From NCBI GenBank assembly GCA_900068845.1, contig CEFQ01000011.1, positions 1-64,000 on the forward strand: a stretch of 64,000 nt of DNA, read 5' to 3'. Each line of letters opens with the position of its first letter. Position 1 is the first letter of the stretch. The stretch comes from Enterobacter ludwigii (GTDB lineage: Bacteria; Pseudomonadota; Gammaproteobacteria; Enterobacterales; Enterobacteriaceae). Below, one piece after another: positions 56,201 through 64,000 of the stretch. The notes under the pieces are model-generated. The model saw only the letters and a list, made by a program, of their open reading frames with translations. It did not search any database and was not told where the DNA came from. The translations under genes were made by a program, and so were the position numbers.

Positions 56201-57700
56201 ATGCTACATCTGTTTGCTGGTCTCGACCTCAGTACCAGCCTGTTACTGATTCTTGCTCTGCTGTTTGTATTGTTCTATGAAGCAATCAACGGTTTCCACG
56301 ACACTGCTAACGCGGTCGCGACTGTCATTTATACGCGTGCGATGCGGGCGCAACTGGCAGTGGTTATGGCGGGTGTTTTCAATTTCCTGGGTGTTTTGCT
56401 TGGTGGATTGAGCGTGGCGTATGCCATCGTTCACATGCTTCCAACCGATTTACTGTTGAATGTCGGTTCGGCACACGGTCTTGCCATGGTGTTCTCCATG
56501 CTGCTGGCCGCGATTATCTGGAACCTTGGCACCTGGTATTTGGGTTTGCCGGCCTCCAGTTCTCACACCTTGATTGGCGCTATCATCGGTATTGGTCTCA
56601 CCAACGCCCTGATGACCGGCACCTCGGTGGTTGATGCGCTCAACCTGCCGAAAGTCATCAACATCTTCATGTCCCTGATTCTTTCACCGATTGTGGGTCT
56701 GGTGATTGCAGGCGGTCTGATCTTTATCCTGCGTCGTTACTGGAGTGGAACCAAGAAACGTTCACGCATCCACATGACGCCCGCTGACCGTGAAAAGATT
56801 GATGGCAAGAAAAAGCCACCGTTCTGGACGCGCATCGCCCTGATCGTTTCGGCGATTGGCGTAAGCTACTCCCACGGCGCAAATGATGGTCAGAAAGGCA
56901 TTGGCCTGATTATGCTGGTGCTGATCGGCGTAGCGCCGGCGGGTTTTGTGGTTAACCTGAATGCGTCCGGTTATGACATCACTCGCACGCGTGACGCAGT
57001 AAACCATCTGGAACAGTATTATCAGCAACACAACGAGTCGCTGACGCACATGGTGCAGATGGCGCCGCCTGTGGTACCCACGCCAGATGAGTCGCTTGGC
57101 GGTCCGCAGGAGTTCCATTGCGATAGCAGCCGTGCGTTGCAGGCCATCGATCGCGCTCAGCTGCTGCTGAACAATCTGCAGAGCTACGATCAGCTGAATG
57201 TTGACCAACGTAGCCAGATGCGTCGTCTGCTGCTGTGCGTGTCCGATACCGTGGATAAAGTGGCCAAGCTGCCTGAGACCAGCGCGGAAGATAAGCGCTT
57301 CCTCAACAAGCTGAAAAGCGATTTGCTCGGCACCGTTGAGTACGCACCGATCTGGATTATTGTGGCTGTCGCGCTGGCGCTGGGCATCGGTACCATGATT
57401 GGCTGGCGTCGTGTTGCCACCACGATTGGCGAGAAAATCGGTAAAAAAGGCATGACCTATGCGCAAGGTATGTCGGCGCAGGTGACAGCCGCCGTATCGA
57501 TTGGCGTGGCCAGCTACACCGGTATGCCCGTTTCTACCACCCACATTCTGTCATCGTCGGTAGCCGGTACGATGCTGGTCGATGGCGGTGGATTGCAGAG
57601 CCGCACCATCAAAAATATCGCTATGGCGTGGGTATTCACCCTGCCAGTGTGTATTTTGCTGTCGGGTTCGCTCTACTGGATTGCATTGAAGTTAATTTGA
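56201..57700 (+). CDS. pitA: Low-affinity inorganic phosphate transporter PitA
   Basis: Inner-membrane metal-phosphate/H+ symporter. 499 residues as in E. coli. The two PiT repeats are visible: [19 protein letters not shown] near the N-terminus and [13 protein letters not shown] in the middle. Also [19 protein letters not shown] and the second [19 protein letters not shown] variable central cytoplasmic loop (about 250-390) differs from E. coli. Start ATG 56201 ([10 protein letters not shown]) by family; an ATG nine codons earlier has no better ribosome site. Confidence 0.97.
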   Translation: MLHLFAGLDLSTSLLLILALLFVLFYEAINGFHDTANAVATVIYTRAMRAQLAVVMAGVFNFLGVLLGGLSVAYAIVHMLPTDLLLNVGSAHGLAMVFSMLLAAIIWNLGTWYLGLPASSSHTLIGAIIGIGLTNALMTGTSVVDALNLPKVINIFMSLILSPIVGLVIAGGLIFILRRYWSGTKKRSRIHMTPADREKIDGKKKPPFWTRIALIVSAIGVSYSHGANDGQKGIGLIMLVLIGVAPAGFVVNLNASGYDITRTRDAVNHLEQYYQQHNESLTHMVQMAPPVVPTPDESLGGPQEFHCDSSRALQAIDRAQLLLNNLQSYDQLNVDQRSQMRRLLLCVSDTVDKVAKLPETSAEDKRFLNKLKSDLLGTVEYAPIWIIVAVALALGIGTMIGWRRVATTIGEKIGKKGMTYAQGMSAQVTAAVSIGVASYTGMPVSTTHILSSSVAGTMLVDGGGLQSRTIKNIAMAWVFTLPVCILLSGSLYWIALKLI

Positions 57701-57702
57701 TG

Positions 57703-57829
57703 GATACCCTAAATAATTCGAATTGCAGGAAGGCAGCAAGTGGGTGAATCCCCAAAAGCTTACTGAAGTAAGTGACTGGGGTGAACACACGCAGCTAACG
57801 CAGCGGCAACTCGAAGTATGACGGGTATC
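57703..57829. repeat. ERIC element (127 bp)
   Basis: Ends GATACCC/GGGTATC and contains GTGAATCCCCAAAAGCTTAC and AAGTAAGTGACTGGGGTGAA, matching the two sites used for ERIC typing. Length is exactly 127 bp, the standard size. It starts two bases after the pitA stop. Confidence 0.95.
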
Positions 57830-57830
57830 A

Positions 57831-57856
57831 GGGCGACAGTGATGTCGCCCTTTTTT
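57831..57856 (+). terminator. Rho-independent terminator of pitA, after the ERIC
   Basis: Arms GGGCGACA/TGTCGCCC around GTGA, then six Ts. The ERIC has therefore inserted between the pitA stop and its terminator. Confidence 0.88.
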
Positions 57857-57867
57857 ATTGCCGTTAC

Positions 57868-58203
57868 TTATTGCCAGATCGCCATCGCAATCAGGCTGAC
57901 CACCACCAGGAAGCAGAGCCCGCTGGTCAGCACAAACTGCCCGCGCACGCGCTCACAGCGGCGAATGAATTCGTCGTCATGATGATCGTGATAGCGCTTC
58001 TCCCAGATATAACGCACCAGCCGCACCTGTTTGCTCGGCTGACCATGAGAGGTGAAGAAACCTGCGCCATCCACATATTGATATAACAGCGGATCGCAAC
58101 CGCGCAAAACGGCCAATAGTGAGCGCAAAGAAGAGAAGTAGCGCGCCATATTCACCAGACAAACCACACACAGAGCCCAAAAAAGCGCGATAGTGCTGAT
58201 CAT
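57868..58203 (-). CDS. uspB: Universal stress protein B
   Basis: 111 residues, as in E. coli. Two membrane segments (about 1-20 and 88-108) around a basic cytoplasmic or periplasmic loop: [55 protein letters not shown]. RpoS-dependent in E. coli and needed for ethanol tolerance in stationary phase. ATG 58203 follows GGGAGGGGAAC; the frame upstream is not used. Divergent from uspA, as in E. coli. Confidence 0.96.
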   Translation of the reverse strand: MISTIALFWALCVVCLVNMARYFSSLRSLLAVLRGCDPLLYQYVDGAGFFTSHGQPSKQVRLVRYIWEKRYHDHHDDEFIRRCERVRGQFVLTSGLCFLVVVSLIAMAIWQ

Positions 58204-58622
58204 GTTCCCCTCCCGGCTGGAGCCGTAACGACGTCGAACGCAGCGGGGAATTGCTGTAGACGCCGCACGGGAAATAAACCAGCCACTGAATGATTTCGAT
58301 TGCATTGTTGTTATGCGAACCTGAGTGCACAACGCATACCGCAGTGGCACTTAATTTCAGTGTAGGAGATCTGTTCAATTTTTTTCCAGCGATGATTTTC
58401 GTTCAGGGCGAGTGAAAAAGCCGATAACGCTTGATCTTACTCACAAGCGAACTTTCGCTTGCAGCATTTGTTAACCACTCTGGGCTATACTCAGGGCATA
58501 ACAAAAACCGCCTGCAAGGCTGAAATAGTTGGTTGGTGGCGCTTCATGGCCGTCTCGCGCAAAGGAATCGCCTACCGTGAAAACAGGAAGATTTCCCCGA
58601 ATCTTGAGAAAGGAGTTTTATC
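58204..58622. promoter_or_regulatory. uspB-uspA divergent promoter region
   Basis: 419 bases without a gene. A TATACT -10-like hexamer at 58486-58491 faces uspA, about 130 bases before its ATG, so uspA has a long leader. No good -35 at normal spacing. A GGAG-rich stretch near 58210 is the uspB ribosome site. Confidence 0.4.
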
Positions 58623-59060
58623 ATGGCTTATAAACACATCCTGATTGCAGTAGACCTTTCCCCGGAAAGCCAGTTGTTGGTTGATAAAGCCGTTTCCCTG
58701 GCCCGTCCTTACGATGCGAAAATATCGCTGATCCACGTTGATGTAAACTATTCCGATCTCTACACCGGGTTGATTGACGTTAATCTGGGTGACATGCAAA
58801 AGCGTATTTCTGAAGAGACGCACACCGCGCTGAAAGAACTTTCTATCAATGCCGGTTATCCGATCAGTGAAACCCTGAGCGGCAGCGGCGATCTTGGCCA
58901 GGTGCTGGTGGATGCGATTAAGAAATATGATGTGGACTTGGTGGTGTGTGGTCACCATCAGGACTTCTGGAGCAAGCTGATGTCATCGGCGCGCCAGTTG
59001 ATTAACACCGTGCATATCGACATGTTGATTGTGCCGCTGCGCGATGAAGACGAAGAATAA
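58623..59060 (+). CDS. uspA: Universal stress protein A
   Basis: 145 residues (E. coli 144), cytoplasmic dimer induced by growth arrest. [40 protein letters not shown] and [35 protein letters not shown] (in pieces) match closely. UspA-type proteins lack the G-2x-G-9x-G(S/T) ATP motif, as here. AAGGAG precedes the ATG. A family A repeat with a T tract follows. Confidence 0.98.
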   Translation: MAYKHILIAVDLSPESQLLVDKAVSLARPYDAKISLIHVDVNYSDLYTGLIDVNLGDMQKRISEETHTALKELSINAGYPISETLSGSGDLGQVLVDAIKKYDVDLVVCGHHQDFWSKLMSSARQLINTVHIDMLIVPLRDEDEE

Positions 59061-59063
59061 ACC

Positions 59064-59087
59064 GTAGGGTCGGCATTCATGCCGACC
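59064..59087 (+). terminator. Terminator of uspA formed by a family A repeat
   Basis: GTAG head, arms GGTCGGCAT/ATGCCGACC around TC, followed by TTTTT. Compensating base changes keep the stem perfect compared with the usual GGTCGCCAT version. Confidence 0.75.
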
Positions 59088-59106
59088 TTTTTCAATACCG
59101 CACGGT

Positions 59107-59856
59107 CTACACCAGCGGCGGATAAATATCAAAACGATGGCTTTTAGTCACCACCGCATCCTGCGTCACCACGCCGGCTAACGGCGGCGCATAATCGGGA
59201 CGCTTCACGACAATGCGTTTCTTCGCCAGGCGGCGCGCCGGTTCCAGCAGCGCATCGGCATCGTCATCTGCACCTACCAGCGACTGAAACACCCGCATCT
59301 CTTTCTTCACCATTGCGCTCTTCTGCCGATGTGGATACATCGGATCGAGATAGACCACATCCGGCGCGGGCGTGATATCGCTCAGGGCTTGCTGGCTGAC
59401 GGCGTGCAGCAAAGTAAGCCGATCGCGCAGCCAGCCGCCAATCTCCGCATCCTGATAGCCACGACGCAACCCATCGTCCAGCAAGGCCGCCACCACCGGA
59501 TGGCGCTCCAGCATACGCACGCGACAGCCCAGCGCCGCCAACACAAAGGCATCGCGCCCTAAACCGGCCGTCGCATCGATCACGTCTGGCAGATAACCAC
59601 TTTTGATGCCCACCGCTTTCGCCACCGCTTCGCCGCGACCACCGCCAAACTTACGCCGATGTGCCATCGCGCCCGAAACGAAATCCACAAAGATGCCGCC
59701 GAGTTTCGGCTCATCCCGTTTACGCAGCTCAAGGTGTTCAGCGGTTAACACCAGCGCCATTATCGCCTGGTCGTCCTGCTGCAAACCCCAGCGCTCGGCC
59801 AAATGTAATAAGGCGCCGTCTCCGGCGCCTGTTTCATCGATTAAACCAATTTTCAC
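59107..59856 (-). CDS. rsmJ: 16S rRNA m2G1516 methyltransferase RsmJ
   Basis: SAM-dependent methyltransferase for G1516 of 16S rRNA. 249 residues (E. coli 250). Marks: [53 protein letters not shown] (SAM motif), [20 protein letters not shown] and KRPDYAPPL. Begins with GTG at 59856, eight bases after the prlC stop, so it is coupled to prlC. Confidence 0.96.
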   Translation of the reverse strand: MKIGLIDETGAGDGALLHLAERWGLQQDDQAIMALVLTAEHLELRKRDEPKLGGIFVDFVSGAMAHRRKFGGGRGEAVAKAVGIKSGYLPDVIDATAGLGRDAFVLAALGCRVRMLERHPVVAALLDDGLRRGYQDAEIGGWLRDRLTLLHAVSQQALSDITPAPDVVYLDPMYPHRQKSAMVKKEMRVFQSLVGADDDADALLEPARRLAKKRIVVKRPDYAPPLAGVVTQDAVVTKSHRFDIYPPLV

Positions 59857-59864
59857 AAGCCGGC

Positions 59865-61907
59865 TTATCCCTGAATTCCGTAATGTTCCAGCATCGCATC
59901 AAGCTGCGGCTCGCGGCCACGGAAGCGTTTGAACAGCTCCATGGGTTCTTCGGAACCACCGCGCGTCAGGATGTTGTCGAGGAACGACTGGCCCGTTTGA
60001 CGATTGAAAATGCCCTCTTCTTCGAAGCGTGAATAGGCATCGGCAGCCAGCACGTCGGCCCACAGATAGCTGTAGTAACCTGCCGCATAACCGCCGGCAA
60101 AGACGTGGCTGAATGCGTGCGGGAAGCGGCCCCATTCCGGGCTTGGCACTACGGCAACCTGCTTCTTCACTTCACGTAGGGTTTCAAGGATGCGTGCGCC
60201 TTGTGCCGGATCGAACTCGGTGTGCAGACGGAAATCGAACAGGCCGAATTCCAGCTGGCGCAGGATAAAGAGCGCAGCCTGATAGTTCTTCGCCGCCAGC
60301 ATTTTATCCAGCAGTTCCTTCGGCAGCGGTTCGCCGGTTTCGTAATGGCCGGAGATAAACGCCAGCGCTTCCGGCTCCCAGCACCAGTTTTCCATAAACT
60401 GGCTTGGCAGCTCAACGGCATCCCACGGCACACCGCTGATACCGGACACGCCCGGCGTTTCAATGCGCGTCAGCATATGATGCAGACCGTGACCAAATTC
60501 GTGGAACAGCGTGATCACTTCATCGTGCGTGAACAGCGCCGGTTTGCCCTGCAGCGGACGGTTAAAGTTACAGGTGAGATACGCCACCGGCTTCTGCAGG
60601 CTGCCGTCAGCTTTGCGCATCTGGCCGACGCAATCGTCCATCCACGCGCCGCCACGCTTATGCTCGCGGGCATAGAGGTCAAGATAGAAGCTGCCACGCA
60701 GTTCGCCGCTTTCGTCGAACAGATCGAAGAAGCGCACATCAGGATGATACACATCCACGTCTTTACGCTCTTTCGCGGTGATGCCGTAAATACGTTTCAC
60801 CACCTCGAACAAGCCGCTTACCGCGCGCGCTTCCGGGAAGTACGGACGCAACTGCTCATCGCTGATGGTGTAGAGATGCTGTTTCTGTTTCTCGCCGTAA
60901 TACGTGAGATCCCACGGATTCATCTCGTCGACGCCATGCTCTTTTTTGGCGAAGGCGCGCAGCTGAGCCAGCTCTTTTTCACCCTGCGGACGGGCGCGTT
61001 TAGCCAGATCGGTCAGGAACTCGATCACCTGAGATGGGCTTTCCGCCATTTTGGTGGCCAGCGATTTGTCGGCGTAGGAGTCGAAGCCCAGCAGTTGAGC
61101 CAGTTCATGACGCAGCGCCAACTCTTCCGCCATAATCGGGCCGTTATCCCATTTGCCGGCATTCGGTCCCTGCTCAGACGCACGCGTCGAATAAGCACGG
61201 TACAGCTCTTCACGCAGTGCGGCGTTGTCACAGTAGGTCATCACCGGCAGATAGCTTGGGATATCCAGCGTCAGCAGCCAGCCTTGTTGCTCTTTCGCTT
61301 CGGCCTGCGCTTTCGCGGCGGCCAGTGCGCTTTCCGGCATGCCCGCCAGCTCGGCTTCATCGGTCACCAGCTTGCTCCAGCCCATGGTAGCGTCGAGCAC
61401 ATTATTGCTGTAAGTGGAACCCAGTTCAGACAAGCGTGCAGCGATTTCGCCATAACGCTTCTGTTTTTCTTTATCCAGGCCGATACCGGACAGCTCGAAA
61501 TCACGCAGGCTGTTATCGACCGCTTTCTTCTGCGCCGTATCCAGTGCCGCGTAGCTATCGCCCTCTTTCAGGTTACGATACGCCTGATACAAACCTTCAT
61601 GCTGGCCTACCCAGGTGCTGTATTCGGACAGCAGCGGCAACGTTTGCTCGTAAGCTTCACGGAGTTCCGGGCTGTTTTTTACCGAGTTCAGATGGCTAAC
61701 CGGCGAGAACAACCGACCTAAACGATCGTCAACTTCAGCCAGCGGCTGCACCAGGTTTTCCCAGGTATAAGGCGCGCCTTGCGCCACAACGCGTTCCACC
61801 GCTGCGCGGCAGTCGTTCAGCGCCTCGGTAACCGCAGGAACCACATGTTCAGGTTTGATGGCAGAAAACGGGGGAAGCGAAAAAGGCGTGAGTAACGGAT
61901 TGGTCAT
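59865..61907 (-). CDS. prlC: Oligopeptidase A (PrlC/OpdA)
   Basis: Zinc metallopeptidase of the M3 family that degrades short peptides, including cleaved signal peptides. 680 residues, as in E. coli. The active site [11 protein letters not shown] (HExxH) with the downstream Glu in [10 protein letters not shown] is intact. AMLEHYGI at the C-terminus is typical. AAGGA lies before the ATG. It forms an operon with rsmJ. E. coli prlC is a heat-shock gene; I did not find a clear sigma-32 promoter here. Confidence 0.97.
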   Translation of the reverse strand: MTNPLLTPFSLPPFSAIKPEHVVPAVTEALNDCRAAVERVVAQGAPYTWENLVQPLAEVDDRLGRLFSPVSHLNSVKNSPELREAYEQTLPLLSEYSTWVGQHEGLYQAYRNLKEGDSYAALDTAQKKAVDNSLRDFELSGIGLDKEKQKRYGEIAARLSELGSTYSNNVLDATMGWSKLVTDEAELAGMPESALAAAKAQAEAKEQQGWLLTLDIPSYLPVMTYCDNAALREELYRAYSTRASEQGPNAGKWDNGPIMAEELALRHELAQLLGFDSYADKSLATKMAESPSQVIEFLTDLAKRARPQGEKELAQLRAFAKKEHGVDEMNPWDLTYYGEKQKQHLYTISDEQLRPYFPEARAVSGLFEVVKRIYGITAKERKDVDVYHPDVRFFDLFDESGELRGSFYLDLYAREHKRGGAWMDDCVGQMRKADGSLQKPVAYLTCNFNRPLQGKPALFTHDEVITLFHEFGHGLHHMLTRIETPGVSGISGVPWDAVELPSQFMENWCWEPEALAFISGHYETGEPLPKELLDKMLAAKNYQAALFILRQLEFGLFDFRLHTEFDPAQGARILETLREVKKQVAVVPSPEWGRFPHAFSHVFAGGYAAGYYSYLWADVLAADAYSRFEEEGIFNRQTGQSFLDNILTRGGSEEPMELFKRFRGREPQLDAMLEHYGIQG

Positions 61908-62040
61908 AAGCGCAGTCCTTTCAGTATAAAGTTGGGGCGCGAAAGTTCGCGCGACGCAATTTTACTAACATGCGGCTTGATGGCATGAAAATCAATGCCA
62001 CCCGAGGGAATGATTGCCGGGCTGGAGTGAAGGAAGAGGA

Positions 62041-62076
62041 TTTTGCAAGGTGCGCATTCATGCGCACCTTGCAAAA
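62041..62076. terminator. Long perfect palindrome (family A core) after the FKBP-like gene
   Basis: Arms TTTTGCAAGGTGCGCAT/ATGCGCACCTTGCAAAA (17 bp) around TC. The family A stem is extended by flanking complementary sequence with A and T runs at the ends, so it can end minus-strand transcription of the FKBP-like gene. Confidence 0.75.
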
Positions 62077-62078
62077 GA

Positions 62079-63146
62079 TTATTTAATTGCCAGTTGATAG
62101 TGAATCACATCGTAGGGCGCCACCCACTGCGGCAGCGGTTCGCGCTCGAAAATATCTTTCGCCAGCGCCCAGCCTTCCACCGCGCCCCCTTTCCCAGTGA
62201 GCGACATGCCGTCATGCAGCAGCGGCGGCAAACTGTCCTCAAACTGCACTTTGTCATCCGTAAATTCGTTAATCACTTTGCCGCTCAGGGTGCTGACGTT
62301 GAGACTGATTTCAACCTGCTGGTCAGGAATGAGTTTTGATTTTACCGACTTCAGCGCAAACCAACGAACGCCGTTAAGGGTCATGAGCGCTTTACGATTT
62401 CCAGTCTGTTTATTCAGCTGCGCATAACCTTTCTCTATCAGTGAAGCCATGCCTTTATTGAGCGATTCCTGTATGGCTGCATAGCGCCGTGACATCTCTT
62501 CGCCACTCATCGCAGAAGTACCGGTCTTCAGCTGCGTGGTAACGCCGGCGATTAACTGGTCCATGCTGATATGCAGACCCATATCTTTTACCATTTGCAG
62601 CTGTACAACAGCGTTGCTGGCGATGAATTGCCCCAACGTATAACCGTCGCGTTCGGCATCACTTTTCGGTTCACCCAAGGGGGCTTGAGCATGTGGCGGC
62701 TTCTGCGCATTTTTGAGGTCGGTGGTAAGGGCAGCAATATGTTTTGCCTGCGCCTCTTTCTCCAGCGTCAGCGCGGCGGACTGTTTTTCGCTCTCTGCTC
62801 GCAGCTCCGCGAGTTTTTTGTCGCTTGCGGCTTGCTGCTCGCGCAGCTTCTCATTCTGCTGCTTGAGCTCGGCTTTTTGTTTTTCCACATCGCTCAGTTT
62901 TTTTCGCAGCTGGCTCAGCTCCACCCCATTCTCCGGCAGAGAGCGCGATTTTTTTTCAGGCTGAACGAGCGGTTTTTTAATTGCCGGCTTAGGCTGCGGT
63001 TTCGCAACAGGCGTCGGCGCGGGAGGCAGTGAGCGAACCGCCTCACCAAAAGCCTGTAACATCGCATCGTCGGATGTGGCCGATGCCAGTGCAGGTAATA
63101 GCGCCACAGTAATTAAAAGCGCCTGTGTCAGATGACGCAATGTCAT
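62079..63146 (-). CDS. Periplasmic coiled-coil protein with FKBP-type N-terminal domain and degenerate FKBP domain
   Basis: 355 residues. Signal peptide about 1-23 (LLITVALLPALASA), a Pro/Lys-rich linker (APTPVAKPQPKPAIKKP), a coiled coil about 77-150 (ELSQLRKKLSDVEKQKAELK onward), an FkpA/Mip-like N-terminal helical domain about 165-235 (DGYTLGQFIASNAVVQLQ), and a C-terminal FKBP-like part (KVQFEDSLPPLLHDGMSLTG, VEGWALAKDIFERE). The aromatic active-site residues of true FKBPs look mostly missing, so isomerase activity is doubtful. ATG 63146 follows GGGAGG. It is downstream of the lipoprotein gene on the same strand. Confidence 0.78.
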   Translation of the reverse strand: MTLRHLTQALLITVALLPALASATSDDAMLQAFGEAVRSLPPAPTPVAKPQPKPAIKKPLVQPEKKSRSLPENGVELSQLRKKLSDVEKQKAELKQQNEKLREQQAASDKKLAELRAESEKQSAALTLEKEAQAKHIAALTTDLKNAQKPPHAQAPLGEPKSDAERDGYTLGQFIASNAVVQLQMVKDMGLHISMDQLIAGVTTQLKTGTSAMSGEEMSRRYAAIQESLNKGMASLIEKGYAQLNKQTGNRKALMTLNGVRWFALKSVKSKLIPDQQVEISLNVSTLSGKVINEFTDDKVQFEDSLPPLLHDGMSLTGKGGAVEGWALAKDIFEREPLPQWVAPYDVIHYQLAIK

Positions 63147-63179
63147 CACAACCTCCCGTTAGTCGATAAGAATACAAAA

Positions 63180-63240
63180 GGCTTCATCCCTACTCGTTAA
63201 ATAGAGATGAAGCCCTTCCTCAGCGCGAAAATTCGCGCTG
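63180..63240 (-). terminator. Two hairpins between the lipoprotein and FKBP-like genes
   Basis: CAGCGCGAA-AA-TTCGCGCTG (63221-63240, perfect 9-bp stem) and GGCTTCATC/GATGAAGCC (63180-63214). They probably end or weaken transcription from the lipoprotein gene. Confidence 0.6.
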
Positions 63241-63272
63241 TTACATCGCAAGTTTTGTAATAAAAACCTGAA

Positions 63273-63722
63273 TTAACCGGCCTGACGAATAATAAGCTGC
63301 GACAGACGAGTCTTAATGCGGAAGCACAATTCACGAATCTGGAACTGATAGCGCGGCATTACTAAATCGTTAATATCCGCGCCAATTGAATCTTTAATTT
63401 GCAGGTATTTGTTGGTCTGCGCGCCGATTTTCTGGAATTCGGCTTGATAGCTGTCATAAGACGCCTGGCTGTAAAGACGCATCGCATCGAGCTCTTTGCG
63501 GCACTGCTGGATATTGCTGGTACGGTCGTCACTCAGGGAAGCCTCCGCTGGCTGAGCCGGCGCGGAAGCGACAAATGGCGTACCTTGCTGCTCTGACACA
63601 TTTTGTGCAGCGGGTTGTTCTTCCGCAGTTGGCGGCGTGACTAAGCTATGAACGGGTTGTTGTTTCGCGCAGCCGGTCAGTACCAATAAGCTTGCCACCG
63701 CGACACCAGTTATTTTATTCAT
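63273..63722 (-). CDS. Lipoprotein of unknown function
   Basis: 149 residues. Lipoprotein signal with lipobox LVLTGC (Cys18-19 region), residue after the Cys is Ala, which predicts outer-membrane sorting. A Pro/Gln/Ala-rich linker (about 25-70) is followed by a helical domain with two cysteines (IQQCRKELDAM and IRELCFRIKTRL). ATG 63722 (MNKITGVAVA) with a weak GGTGA site; GTG three codons earlier is the alternative. With the next gene it may form an envelope pair; no name recognised. Confidence 0.75.
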   Translation of the reverse strand: MNKITGVAVASLLVLTGCAKQQPVHSLVTPPTAEEQPAAQNVSEQQGTPFVASAPAQPAEASLSDDRTSNIQQCRKELDAMRLYSQASYDSYQAEFQKIGAQTNKYLQIKDSIGADINDLVMPRYQFQIRELCFRIKTRLSQLIIRQAG

Positions 63723-64000
63723 TATTTTCACCAGGAGTTATAAGAGATATTTTCAGCCCAAAATTATACGGCCTTAACCGGAAAGTTTCCTGCCAAAAAC
63801 GCCTGGCATTTCGCTCGCGACCGCTTCGTTCTCGCGAATTAACTTACTTAATCCTTAGTAAAATTTCGAGTATCGCTTGAATACATCGTCGAATTTTCCC
63901 TGCCGAAACCTGTCGCACCCTGCTAAAGCGGCCCTATAACGGAAAACTTAAGTCACCAACGAAACGTCAGCAATTTTTATGCAGCGCGGCTATAATCGCG
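63723..64000. promoter_or_regulatory. Promoter region at the window end
   Basis: AT-rich and without a gene. A perfect TATAAT at 63991-63996 faces plus and suggests the promoter of a gene just beyond the window. In E. coli the divergent neighbour of prlC is rlmJ, but here two extra genes intervene, so the identity is open. Confidence 0.4.

Noticed and set aside
60201-61721. 506-codon open frame on the plus strand opposite prlC
   Set aside because: Antisense shadow of a well-conserved oligopeptidase gene; composition is His/Arg/Gln-rich and resembles no family, and the prlC reading is complete.

Overview
The window reads as a chromosomal segment of an enterobacterium of the Erwiniaceae, most likely Pantoea or a close relative. 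Housekeeping proteins (EnvZ, OmpR, Tex, NfuA, GlpD, HemB, ProP, PitA, UspA, PrlC) are close to full-length matches to the E. coli proteins as I remember them. Several E. coli gene neighbourhoods are kept (pckA-envZ-ompR-greB-tex, bioH-gntX-nfuA, malQ-malP, glpR-glpG-glpE-glpD, yhiN-pitA-uspB-uspA-rsmJ-prlC), but they are joined differently and accessory metabolic cassettes lie between them. Genus is inferred from memory of gene order, not from an alignment. I see no tRNA, rRNA, CRISPR array, insertion sequence or prophage.

Layout. 1-9.97 kb: end of pckA, the ompR-envZ operon, a small YjbE-like secreted protein, greB, tex, a GH13 glucosylglycerate-phosphorylase-like gene where E. coli has feoABC, bioH, gntX and nfuA (with an IscR-type site). 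10-14.6 kb: malP-malQ without malT. 14.8-18.6 kb: glpEGR and divergent glpD with GlpR operators. 18.7-30.4 kb: a complete myo-inositol catabolic cluster (iolE, iolG, iolD, iolC with a C-terminal DUF2090 domain, an RpiR-type regulator, iolB, iolA, iolI) lacking a recognisable inositol permease; all its promoter regions carry the heptamer ATTTCAT/ATGAAAT. 30.6-36.6 kb: yhhS and yhhT with a three-gene ABC importer between them. 36.6-43 kb: an orphan periplasmic binding protein with a class II aldolase, a CSS-EAL c-di-GMP phosphodiesterase overlapping a D-2-hydroxyacid dehydrogenase, an unknown protein, and a MarT/CadC-like membrane regulator with a FidL-like partner. 43.3-48.9 kb: proP, hemB, a GAF-GGDEF cyclase, a secreted alpha/beta hydrolase and a small AraC-type regulator. 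49-53.1 kb: an L-rhamnonate utilisation operon (rhmR-rhmD-rhmT-rhmA). 53.3-54.7 kb: a hendecad-repeat coiled-coil protein, a scar of two decayed genes and a small membrane protein. 54.8-63.7 kb: yhiN, pitA, uspB, uspA, prlC-rsmJ, a degenerate FKBP-like protein and a lipoprotein.

The most striking non-coding feature is about twenty copies of a short palindrome headed by GTAG (family A), often as inverted doublets at gene ends, and a second GTAG-headed family (family B, 5 copies, two of them in an identical 78-bp form). Both look like REP/REPIN elements of the kind moved by TnpA_REP (RAYT) proteins. Two ERIC elements are present. The two families form composite repeats of about 172 bp on both sides of the iol regulator gene.
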